This document shows, piece by piece, positions 53,325 to 64,000 of a DNA stretch of 64,000 nucleotides. Both the position numbers and the translations under genes were made by a program. Source of the stretch: Archegozetes longisetosus (Eukaryota; Arthropoda; Arachnida; Sarcoptiformes; Trhypochthoniidae). The stretch is taken from NCBI GenBank assembly GCA_018873245.2, contig JAEMBT020000002.1, forward strand, positions 7,042,001 through 7,106,000. The letters are read 5' to 3'. Position 1 is the first letter of the stretch. Each line of letters starts with the position of its first letter. A model generated the notes under the pieces. It ran no database searches. It worked only from the letters and a program-made list of their open reading frames with translations, and had not been told where the DNA came from.

Positions 53325-53380
53325 GTTAGGTTTGAGTTAGGGTAGGTTAGAGTAGAGTAGGTTAGGTTAGGTTAGGTTGG
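53325..53380. repeat. Interstitial TTAGG (arthropod telomere-type) repeat
   Basis: Degenerate units (GTTAGG, GTAGG, GTTAGAGTAGAG) lead into about four perfect TTAGG pentamers (~53359-53378). A shorter AAGGTTAGGTTAGAG occurs at about 59701. Confidence 0.75.
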
Positions 53381-53830
53381 GCGAAAATGATTGCTTAAAG
53401 TGCTCATTGAACTTCTCAAACTAATCAAAAGTTGCAATTTATTTGAATTTTGAGAATCTATTCACAAAACCATGTACTATAAATAGTGTTTTAGTAAGGT
53501 AACCCTGGGCCAGTCGTTATCCTCGAGATGAAGGTTTTTTGGGACACAAAGTACTCAGAATCACATTAGGATCAATCCTAATATTGACAATTAAGAGCAA
53601 TATTGTTCTGCATAAAATTGTTCAAATTTGTCCTAAAATCATTTCAGAATATTTTCCTTCAAGCTTTGGCTCCCCTTCTCTTACCTAAGCTAACATTCTG
53701 GCCCGCAACATCAAAACCTATGAAAAACACTACTTTAAACTATTATGACTGAAAGCTTGTTAGCATTTGGGCAATATTTTATATAATAACATGAGTTAAT
53801 AATGAAGTAATGTGCTTACATAATGTTTAG

Positions 53831-53891
53831 AGTGCTATAAACTGCTATATGTGATGTAATTCAAATTAGAGATAGCCCTTTATAGCATTGA
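53831..53891. mobile_element. Small TIR element, GTGCTATAAAG family, copy D
   Basis: Starts AGTGCTATAAACTGCTATAT; its end reverse-complements to TCAATGCTATAAAGGGCTAT. This is the clearest inverted-repeat pair of the family. Confidence 0.55.
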
Positions 53892-55878
53892 CCAAAAATG
53901 ACGTAATTTAGATTCATATCATACTAGTATTTAGACTGCATTCAAAGTATTATTTTCCGTTTTATATCAATTCCAAATAAAATACTACCGATTCTCTCAT
54001 TTCTGGAATTCACTTAAGTGGCTGATGAATATTTTTAATGCCAGTTATCAAACAAGGACTATATTTGATAGATCAATCATAAAGTAATTGGTTTTATTAC
54101 AAGTTTTTGAAACTATTTATCTATTTATACTGAGCACAACTGTTCAAATATAAGCCAGCAATTTCTCATATACTGGATCGTTCTGAACAAAATTAAGGAA
54201 ATGATAAAAAAGGTGAAGCAATAGCGATAAGGAAACCAACAAACTTCAGTTCAGTTCCATACTATGGTTGACGTGAAGGATGCAGAAAACAAACAAAGCT
54301 GTAGCGAGAACCAGCTATTCTACAACCTAACCATCGAACGACGGACCAACTATAGACCTTCACTTTAGTACTTTTAATACAGATATCAAGTTTTCATTTC
54401 TTCAAAAATTGACAAGTTCGCTAAATGAGTCAGGCGTGAAATCTAAAATGAGATCTGTGTTGATCTGGTTTTATCTTAATAAATATAATCTTATTATATA
54501 AATCTTCTCTAATAGATACTGAAGCACGATTTAGAAATGAGAACTTCCAGTAGTGTAGTATAAAACTGAAAATTATTGATATTACTCAAGTATTTATGTA
54601 GGGATTTCGGGATTTGTCAATTTTCAAACTTAGTATGGATTTTCTAATATTTCCTCAAATATATTCCTCACTCAAACGAAAGATTCAGAATAAGCTGATT
54701 CTATAATAAAATGCAAATATACTTTTGGCAGAGATTGTTTGGCCAGAATGTTTGAGTAGAGTTTGTTTTTGGTTACTTTCAAATATTTATTGGTATAGAA
54801 ATATTTGATTCATGTTTATATTGGTACGCATTAGTATTAAGATGTGAATGCTTACTTTCGCGACACACAATAGAGTTGTTAACTTAAATCTGTCAACCAA
54901 TCTAATCAACTTCAAAAACATTTACTCAAATACTAATCTATCCAAGCACTCATCCAATTTAATCAAAAAGATGGCTATTTGGTATGTCTTCACAAGATGA
55001 ATAAGTATTGTTAGTGTCTTCATAGAAACGATTCCAGCTTTTCATGTTTGGGAAGTTTGTTGAAATCAAAATTTCAAAAGAGCCAACGAAGAGATTGATG
55101 TTTATTTCATTTTTGAGAATTGAGAAACATCTTTTTTAACTTTGAGATTCGTTAAAATAAATTATTCTATAGCTAAGAACTACACTTGTGAGCCTCACTC
55201 AATAAGTCATTGAGAGATAGGCACAACCTTTGCATGAGAAGAATCTTAGTTTAAGTTTTGCTTTTTAGTCTCTATCTATGCTCACCACTGATTATTCTTA
55301 TAAAAGCAAATTCAGAAATTGCCTAGAAAATCATTTCCAGCATTCTGTTATTTTTTTTTTTTTTAATATTCAGCTAAGAGTCAAGAAGACGCGGAAAATG
55401 AAGAAGATGCAGAACTGCTTAAAATGGTTTAGTTGAAATTGGAAGTTTGGCTGAGACACTAAATACAAACTGATTTGCTCAATGTTTATCATACGCATTT
55501 GAAAGACAAATATGAAGGCACTGAAGGGAAGAATTTTCTAAGATCTTCCGCCAGTATTTGCTTATTATGATTTCCAAAAGTTATATAGACTTTGAGCCAA
55601 ATTATGACATATATATATTTTCACACTTGGAGAGTTAGCGTACTCTAGAATTATTAAAAAATGCTTTCAAATAGCTATAGAATTATGAAAATGCTTTCAA
55701 ATATCTATAGAATTTTATAAAATTAAATGGCCTTAAGCAATTTCAATTATCAGTCAAGTGAAGTCTTATTTTATTTTTTGACAGTTCGCTTCATCGCATA
55801 TCTAAACTGTTCAACACGTAATAAAAGTCATTCTGTTAGACAAGAATTCGGTATTTCTATACTGAAAAATGTGAAAAC

Positions 55879-56265
55879 TTATTCAAATCCATCGAAAAAT
55901 GCAAATGCGAGCCATAACTCAGAACATATTTTTTTATATTTATGACGCCTGGGAATAATCAAAAATAATAGTTTTGCATTTGGATGTATATCTACAGAAT
56001 CTAATTGTAAGCCAACTTTATACGCTTCATATGGATTGTTGAATTGAAGTACGCCTACCAGGAGCATGATTTCAAATACAAAATTACTTTTCTCATATTT
56101 AATCACTGCTTCTCTTAACTTCGGTTCTGGGAGTATAGACCTTGCAAATGATAAAGCTGACAATTTTTCAGAATAATACAAACTCGAAGCATAACTACCG
56201 ATGCAAAAAATGTAATCAAGATAAAATCTCAGTAATGAAAATAAGCAGGAAATTAAGCGGTTCAA
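55879..56265 (-). other. 128-codon minus-strand ORF, unknown, weakly coding-like
   Basis: The longest ORF in the desert. The middle part (SFARSILPEPKLREAVIKYE and NNPYEAYKVGLQLDSVDIHP) has balanced, helix-like composition. The ends are AT-driven. An acceptor-like AATTGTCAG lies just before the middle part. No family recognised. At this AT content, some ORFs of this size are expected by chance. Confidence 0.2.
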
Positions 56266-57010
56266 GTATAGGCGAAGTAAGATGTAAGATACATTTTGAT
56301 TTAGTTAGAAATTGGCATAGCTTATTTAGTTAGAAAATGTTAAGTATGTCTGATTTTTTGTGATGTATTTTCAATGAGCAACCATTATGGTGATAATTCT
56401 TCCAGAAAGTCACAATTAAGTCACAATCGAGAGTAATGGCTAATTAGCAAATGCTTTATTAAATTAACTTTGATGCCTAAAATATTGTCTCACTATAAAT
56501 GTAGCACTGAAGAAAACATATTTGCTTGAAGTCATGCAAGCATCAAATGTTATATTGAATGGTATCAAATCTTTAAAGTTAAAATATTTTTGAGGTGCAA
56601 TTCCTTTCGTTCATAAATTTAAAATTTGTTGTCAAAAAATTAATGATAGAGAAAACTGATTCCAGAAAATTACACGATTGAAGAACCTTGAAGACCATTG
56701 AATGCAATCTTTGAAGATATTTCCTAACTTAAAATCTTTGTGTAGGTAAGGCTTGAAACTGAATCAAATGTAAGCCTATATATACTCTGATCTCGCTATC
56801 ACTGAAGGTAAATGATTGCGAATTCATGAAAAATGAATTCAAATGTAGCAGCACAAGAACTTGTATTTTTAATGAACTTCAATCAAAATGTCATACAGTT
56901 CCTGAAGACTTTGTAAGAAAACAGTTTCCATTTGTTACTAAATGATTTCGATTTTTCAAAGCTAACCCAATCGATTGATCTATCGATTGTGTACACTCAA
57001 TAATTAATAG

Positions 57011-57178
57011 TCTTCAACAGCAACCAGAATTGATGTGTTGCGGTGGCATGCTTTACGCCAGACCATAATATATGGGATATTAACAAACTTAGAGAATATT
57101 AGATATCAATCTTGGCAACTAATTCATGTGCGTTACAGCAAGTTTGACATATTTACGGCTACTTTTTTGTTGCTATAG
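57011..57178 (+). other. 55-codon plus-strand open segment, unknown
   Basis: Begins right after a TTAATAG acceptor-like site and stays open to TAG 57176-57178. It encodes SSTATRIDVLRWHALRQTII and continues with LENIRYQSWQLIHVRYSKF. The first third is GC-richer than its flanks. No family recognised and no partner exon seen. Confidence 0.15.
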
Positions 57179-58142
57179 TAGATTATTAAATTTTCAATTG
57201 TATCCAGTGTTCACTTGCGTCTATTGAGTGTCAATTGGAGTCAGCACTCACTTATAGATTCAATATCTCAGATCTAGTATATGTACTTATCTCGTATTTA
57301 AAGCAAGATTGTCGTTCAGACTACTGCGGAAGTAGAAATAACATCAGAAAGTTGAGTTTGAATAATTGATTAAAGTTTTCAAAAATTCTATACTGCTCTA
57401 AGAATATTGTTTAGTTCGTTATTTGTTGCAGACTTTCTACTATGTATAATAGATGAACTAAGTTTCATTTGCCTAACATTCATAAGAAATGATTGTTTTC
57501 TTACTAACAAATATAAAGAATAAAAATTCACTATTCTTCAAGCATGTTTATTATTGGATAGTAAAGTCATATTCGAACCGATATGGACACAACGTTTCTA
57601 AAATATCCAACAATACAAGCACAGAAACTAGTGAATTAGAGCCTCAGGTCATATCTCAGAGAATAATTGCGCCAAACGTTATTCGATTTTATTTGATTAC
57701 ATGAAACAAGCTGTAAAAATCATATAAACAACTGCAGCACTCGTGTTAGTTTTAGTAATATTTAGACTGTTGGCTGCATTATGATTTATACAATCCTTCC
57801 AACAATACTAACTAAATCACAATTACTCTAACTTTCTTTCTACCAGACTCTCACATCATTTGTCAAATTTTGTAGGTCTGATCACACACTAAAATTCATT
57901 TATCTAATCACTTTTTTTATTAACTTTCACTTTGATTTGTGTAGAGAACATACCAGTACAATCGATTAATTTATAACAACACATAGCAACGAGAAATGAT
58001 GCGTTCTTATGTGAACATATCTATCTTTTAGTAGATATCACGCAATAGAAGTCTTTTTCTCAATCGTTTAAGAGCTAAGACAAAAAAGCAAAACCAAAAT
58101 TCAAAATTAATTTACAAATGACACGCAGGGTAGAAAGTAAGA

Positions 58143-58172
58143 CATAGCAACGATGGTGTGTTGGTTGCTATG
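58143..58172. repeat. Hairpin CATAGCAAC / GTTGCTATG
   Basis: Perfect 9-bp inverted repeat (58143-58151 and 58164-58172) with a 12-nt loop. The same ACATAGCAACGA also occurs at 57981-57992. The half-site resembles RFX/X-box DNA (GTTGCYATG), but the spacing is wrong for a standard X-box. Confidence 0.5.
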
Positions 58173-58523
58173 GATGCGTTTGAAAGCATTTGATGTACTG
58201 TGTATAAGTAGAAACTATTTTGTTGTCTAAATGAAACTTGGTTTGATCATTCTAATAGAAAATTGGGACAAGAAATAGCATATGTCCCATTCAATACATG
58301 ATTCGTTTGTCAAATAAACCAGCTCAACCATAAGGCACAATAACTAATGTCAAACATATAATCTATTTGCAAGTCCACAAAAAACAATTGCAATCCTCAA
58401 ATGAAAAATTACTACATTTATTGCTTTTTACTTGTTATATATCTAATTCATATATCTGTTAAGAATTGTCTTCGACACTGAGTAAATACTTCTAATAGTT
58501 TAAAAGTCAATATATGGCTGGAT

Positions 58524-58592
58524 CAGTGCTATAAAGTTCTATCTTCAATAGCGTTATAGTTAGCACTTTTAGTACCCTTTGGCACTAAACTG
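58524..58592. mobile_element. Small TIR element, GTGCTATAAAG family, copy E
   Basis: Starts CAGTGCTATAAAGTTCTATC and ends GGCACTAAACTG, so it is bounded by CAGT...ACTG. The internal GTTAGCACTTTTAGTAC is the degenerate second arm. Confidence 0.45.
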
Positions 58593-59209
58593 ACCATTTA
58601 GTACTTTTATCTTTACTCAGTTCAATGGACAAACAATTGAATCGAGCATTTTTGCCAAAACTGAAATTTAAATCTAAAAAGTGAATCACAGATTGAAGTC
58701 AGGTATCTATTCGAAAACTGTTGCCCTCAAAACGGCATGTCTCTAAAGATTATTGAATTGGAAGCACAATGGATCTAAGATTAATGCTTCATATGATGAT
58801 ACTTAAGAATATTGGAGAGAAAACAAAGTCCAAAAAACGAATCAATCAACTTTTCATCAGTTAGTTGTTTCAACTGCTGTTCACTTTTGATCAATTGAAT
58901 TAAAATGCGTTCAGCTTGCTTTTAGTGCCCTCCAAATCAGATTATATGCAATTATTGAGTATATTTCTAATTTCTAATCGCAATTTCATTCTGAAAAAGA
59001 CTAATAAATATTTATGTTTTGCTGAGAAGCACTTAAAAGAGTGAAGATTTAGCTAAAAAAGGGTCTATAATAGATTGAAGAACAGCTAACCAGTAGTCCG
59101 TGCAATACTATTATCTATGTTTGTAGACTTATTTTTGCTAGAGATAACCTCACTATTTTCATATCAATATTCATGAAGAAAACTTTCTAATCTTTCTACA
59201 CTATATATA

Positions 59210-59282
59210 TCGCTATTCATAAAACTATTCTCATTCTTAAAGCTGTTCTCATTCTTAAAGCTGTTCTCATTCTTAGTATCTA
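59210..59282. repeat. ~18-bp tandem x3 (ATTCTTAAAGCTGTTCTC)
   Basis: Two perfect and flanking partial copies in the desert. Confidence 0.8.
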
Positions 59283-62204
59283 ACAATCAATTTAGTTGAA
59301 CTTTGTAAGCATCAAAATTCTAATGAAATTTATATATTAATCAATTATGTACTGACTTGAATAAACTAAATAAATATTGTAATTTATAAACTCAACATAA
59401 TATTTGTTTTTCTTCTTTTTCTTCTTTCTTTATAAGAAAGCATCACAACAATTGACTTCTATATTGAAGATGGTACAAATGAAAAAACTTGAATGCAAGT
59501 CAAACACTCAAGTCTGAAAATACTATAATTTAGTTTTTAAGATTCAACTATTTTCAGACAATTTTCAGACAATTTTAGACAATTTCAGACAATTTCAGAC
59601 AACATCAGTTTGCTTTAATGGTTAGATTTTCAAATGAATAGATTAATAGAGACAGTTATTGAGAGATGTTCTGAAAAGTTGAGTCGTGTTTGGTGGAAAT
59701 AAGGTTAGGTTAGAGTGAGAAGAGAAGAAAACAGATACCAAATGTTTATTCTTAATCCAAATTCATTCATTCAAAATCAAGTGAGCAAATGAGGATCGAC
59801 TAAAAGAGGCAAAATATTTTGATAGCCAATTCATGGTTTGCTTTGCACTACCGCTGGTCTCTCAAGAGCTATAGCTATATGTTGACCATCGGATCAAATA
59901 ACAATACATCTAAAGCTTCAACTGTAAGCTTTCTATTAATTACATTAATCAGATAAGTTAATCAATTAGTAGCTTTAATCTATTTAGTAGTTTTTGTTTT
60001 AGATGAAAATTGATTTTAATATAATGTTAATTTTGCTTCAATTTTTCTTTTCTAATGATCAGATTCACTCAAATTAATTAAAACTCTCAATATTCCATAG
60101 CTCATCGTTTAGGATCGTATTGTGACTCGAGAATCTCTTGCGCTAACTACAGGTATTTAGATACACTAGTTCAATATGAACATTGAGCAAAATGGTTAAA
60201 ACTGAAAACTGTAAATTTTCTAATAAAACAGAAAGCAAAAAAAGGTTGACAATATATTACTTAAAATGATTGATTTGGTGTAAAGAACTTATGATTTTGA
60301 CATAGATTATAGAAAAGTGATCAATAGTGATCCATTTTGTTGATTATTATCATAAAGAATGGGTGGGACGCTAACAAATGATATTTGAAAGCAATTTGCC
60401 CAACACCACAATATATATCTTTATTCGTTCAATAGTTTCACAATAAATTCAACTCTATTCAAAGGCCTACTAACACAAACCCAACGCATCGGTCCAGCCT
60501 TAATTTCATTTGAAACTTTTCTTTTAATTATTCCCCAATTTCAGGTTTGTCATGAAGACTAGAAGAGTTATTTTGAATGAAGTTTGTAGAGGAGTAATGT
60601 TTAGATGAGTAAACAGTTATCTTATTAATAGAGCATGTATGATAAAAATAAATGAGATATAATTTGTCGATTATTCTGGTAGTTATCGTAAAAATTTGTT
60701 GATTATTCTGGTTGTTATCGTAAACTATTCTGCTATTTGAGCTGACAAAGCCTTGATTAAGTAGTAGTTTATTCTATTGTAAGATAAGAAATAATTTTTC
60801 AAGTAATAAAGGTATCAGTTTTTAGAAATGTCATAAAATATGAGTTAACCCATCAAACTGTATAACATATGAACGTATATAACATATGAACGTATATAAC
60901 ATATTAGTTGATGTCAAATTTAAGCTTATCTTCAATGGACTCTTTGTAGTCGTACACAACTGTTCGCTCCATTTGCTTTCTTATTTTGACTGAACAACTT
61001 TTTTACTAAGAATACCAACAGTTCCACAAAGAATAGCAACCAAATTAGAACAACTAATAACAGATGCGCCAATTCACATGAATGTGGTGTTATTGGCAAG
61101 AAGTTTTGGTAAGGATTACCACTACTACCTTCATTGAACCATTAACAAACACCTAATCAGACAACACAACACCACTTTAGACATAACATTGTTCACTTGC
61201 AACTTCATCCACTCTTTAAGACTTCAATACTTATTTGCATTTGTTTGATAACTACTTAAAAGTTATTTCTTTTTCTGTTTTCTTCCATTTGATCAATCGT
61301 TTTGAGACCTTAACGAATAGAATTAGTTTTGAGTCATAAATATAACTTAAAACAAGTATATATTTTAAGACTGATGTCAAATAAAAGTCAATTCATTCCA
61401 AAGATGATAGTCACGTGAGAGAAGAACTAAAATGACAACATTTTTGATGTGTTGGATAAAAATAAAGTATCTGAAAGTCTAAGTTAACTATAAGTTTTCA
61501 TGAAATTGCTACTATATTATTCACATATCTTTAGTTTAACTTTCATCTTATGTAACCCAAATGCAAATATAAAATTATTCACAACTTGTGTTAGCTCTAT
61601 ATCAGCTTAAATTTAGTAAACATACCATCAATTTTGGCAATTATTCGAAAAAAATCTATTTTCATAAATCTATTTTCATATTAGATGAATTTGGTTTTAA
61701 CAACTCCAACAAGAGTTAAGGCAGATTAAAGTTCAGTAAAATTAAAGTTAAATAAAAAAGATAAAAAGTAGTAAATTAAGCTCAATTAACAAATCAATCA
61801 ATAGAGAGAGAAGTGGTATAATTTAAAAGCAATCATTTCATATGAGTAGTGGTGCAGACAAATCAGTATCACTGACTGAAGGTTTGAAGACAGGAAAAGA
61901 AATAAAGTCAATATTTGCAATACTGCCACACTATATTAGAGGCGAGAAATACTACCACACCATCCATTCCAATGCCAGCAATATCTCTTTATATAGATGC
62001 TAGTTTAAATCGCATACTTTTTACTATCATTATACCCATTCCTCTCTCTAAACTTATATATTATTTGCTTCTAAATTATATCCGACAATTATCTCTCAAC
62101 TAATAACACACTAAATTATAAATATTTCTTCTTTTTTACTTTCATCTATTTCCCACTCGTTTTCTACAATTCATAATACAATTCTGAACTTTATCTATAT
62201 GCTA

Positions 62205-62292
62205 TTCTTGTCATTTCAAAATATAATTGTTGTGATTTTAAAATATAATTGTTGCTATTTTAAAATGCAATTTTTCTCATTTCAAAATGCAG
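62205..62292. repeat. ~23-bp diverged tandem x4 (CATTTCAAAATATAATTGTT-like)
   Basis: Four degenerate copies built around 'TTTYAAAATRYAATTGTT'. Confidence 0.75.
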
Positions 62293-64000
62293 TTGAGATT
62301 TGAGTAGAGACACTAAGTCTATTAAATGACATGCTTTATAGGCAAACTTAGGAACCAAACTGATAACAACTGAATTTGTTTGACAAATGGTTTATTCTGA
62401 CTTAGTTTTTATGGATTACTCACAGAAAGTCATATATTCAAGGAACTACACTAACCAGATAGTTATTTGTGACAAACTTTGTCCTTTACTCTATTTAAGA
62501 ACAGGTGATTTAGTTTTTAAAAATCAAACAAAATTCTAAGTTTTAAATATATTCTTCAAGTCGTTCAAGTGTCACAACGAATATCACGATTGCTCAAATT
62601 CTCTGACTTTATCTGCAGAAACTTATCAAGAGATTTGAAACTAAAGCCGGAATCTGACTTGGTTTGAATAATACGCCTTACATTTTCTTAAGATATATTT
62701 TTGATACACACATAACTTAAAAGTCTAACTCATCACAAAATAGGAAACTTTATAAAAAACCGTTCATCTCATGGATAACTTTGAATGAATTTGAGTCTAT
62801 AATTTTTGGCAGAGATTGAACTCTTCTCTATCTATTTTAGTCTGAGCTCGTGATTTGCTTTTCAGAATTCGTTTAAAGTAAAGCTTTGATAAAGTACCGA
62901 AAAAATTGATAATTCATGTAAGTTTCACTATTTGAAAGTTATCCTTCAGGTAGACTCTGTCAAGATTTGTCGTAATTATTCACTGAATCGACTGAAGGTC
63001 TTATTCAGATTGAATGCAAGTCATTTATTTGAAAGCTATCAAAGAGTTTCGAAATCCCAAATGAAAAACGATGAATGAAAGAAAATAAATTTTCTATTTA
63101 TTTTCCTGTTGTAGCCATTGTCACAAATTTCAATTAGGGAAGTGTTAAATTTGATCGAGTTTGATGCATAGGAGACTTGAGCTGAAAATTTGCAAATAAA
63201 TTTGAAAACAAATAGCTATAAAAGTTTTAAATGAGTTCAATGGTGAGGATTTGACATGAGCTTGATCGTATTGGTTCATATATATGACAGTGAGTTAGAT
63301 CAAAAGTGAAGAATAGAAAGTTACACAATTGAATCGGAATCAATACCATGAATGATTCTGGCGTTTTGATATAAGCAAAACAGATTGATTTTTTCATGAG
63401 AAAATGATGCGCAAACACGTTTGGGGCAGAATTAATACTATAGTGCAATCACCAGCCATTCTAAGTAATGCATCGAACAATAACAATCGCTAACATGAAA
63501 AATAGCTTTAGCTCTAACTTTACTACTCAATAAAACCATAGTTTTTAACTAATGATTCACGCGTTATTCTAACTTTCTGTCATTTTGTGCAACGTTTTTA
63601 ATTATTTCTTACAAATAGAAACAAAATAATTCAAATAAGTTATTTAGAAAAACTTTAGAAGTAGAATCCTTAAAGGTTCTAAAAAGTTTTGAAAAGTTCT
63701 AAACAATCGTGAGATAATGCTGTTAAGATTACTTAAAAGAGAAGGAAGACCTACGCTTCAAATCTGTTAACCAAAAGACAAGCGTAGCATATCTTTAGCA
63801 CAAAGGCTTGTCTAAAGACTTCAGTTATTCAAGTTTTATGCTTATTCTTCGGATTTAAATTTCTAATCAAAAGTATAACTGTGTGGAGTTTGATTATTTT
63901 GGCACAAGCTTTCAATAATACTTTATGAGATGCGTTTGGCACGCAGGAGTACTAATTTTATAATACCAGCTATCTAAACCTTAAAATAGTCAAGTTGAAC

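Larger units (their letters stand above)
44079..64000. other. ~20 kb gene desert upstream of the amine receptor
   Basis: No protein family could be recognised with confidence. Contents: several minisatellites (listed separately), TIR elements at 50979-51210, 53831-53891 and 58524-58592, a possible copia-like fragment (51419-51562), interstitial TTAGG repeats (53325-53380), a hairpin at 58143-58172, and some coding-like orphan ORFs (49466-49714 minus, 52845-53048 plus, 55879-56265 minus, 57011-57178 plus). It could be the 5' regulatory or leader-intron territory of the receptor gene. Confidence 0.45.

Noticed and set aside
54274..54369. Plus-strand ORF starting MVDVKDAENKQSC
   Set aside because: Only about 32 codons, open on both strands, no recognised family; possibly decayed repeat.

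Overview
This 64 kb window is nuclear animal DNA. It is AT-rich, has GT-AG introns and contains single-copy metazoan genes. It most likely comes from an arthropod. A short interstitial run of the arthropod telomere unit TTAGG, a biogenic-amine receptor and arthropod-like AFF/lilliputian architecture point that way. A repulsive guidance molecule (RGM) gene argues against flies such as Drosophila, and an acariform mite or other chelicerate is my best guess (inference). There is no bacterial, viral or CRISPR content.

Layout. Positions 1-3419 are a minus-strand block: the 5' end of GMPPA running off the left edge, LENG1 and NDUFAF6. From 4002 to 29034 genes are on the plus strand: BOLA1 with a single-exon glycerol-3-phosphate dehydrogenase nested in its first intron, a TM9SF2/4-type nonaspanin, INTS2, S-adenosylmethionine synthetase, and RGM. 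Next come AFF/lilliputian (minus, 30327-32693) and TMEM41A (plus, 33821-38778), which diverge from a shared 1.1 kb region, then a serotonin-receptor-like GPCR (minus, 41202-44078). From 44079 to 64000 there is a gene desert of about 20 kb with tandem repeats, small inverted-repeat elements, degenerate transposon sequence and a few unrecognised coding-like ORFs.

Exon structures were rebuilt by joining reading frames at splice sites so that protein families continue across the junctions. Reading frames are intact except in two places, TM9SF at 8726-8730 and INTS2 at 17536-17540. Each needs exactly one extra base in a five-base homopolymer, which suggests consensus errors rather than pseudogenes. 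The SAM synthetase lacks a visible N-terminal exon carrying its first ATP-binding motif.

The genes do not form a pathway. They are mostly housekeeping functions (nucleotide-sugar synthesis, complex I assembly, Fe-S biology, glycerol-3-phosphate metabolism, Golgi/ER membrane proteins, snRNA processing, methyl-donor synthesis, transcription elongation) plus two signalling genes (RGM and the amine receptor). I did not find a convincing new multi-gene system. The best leads are the nested gene, a receptor intron that is an in-frame 15-bp tandem repeat next to the DRY motif, a seven-cysteine orphan ORF at 52845-53048, and a family of tiny TIR elements.
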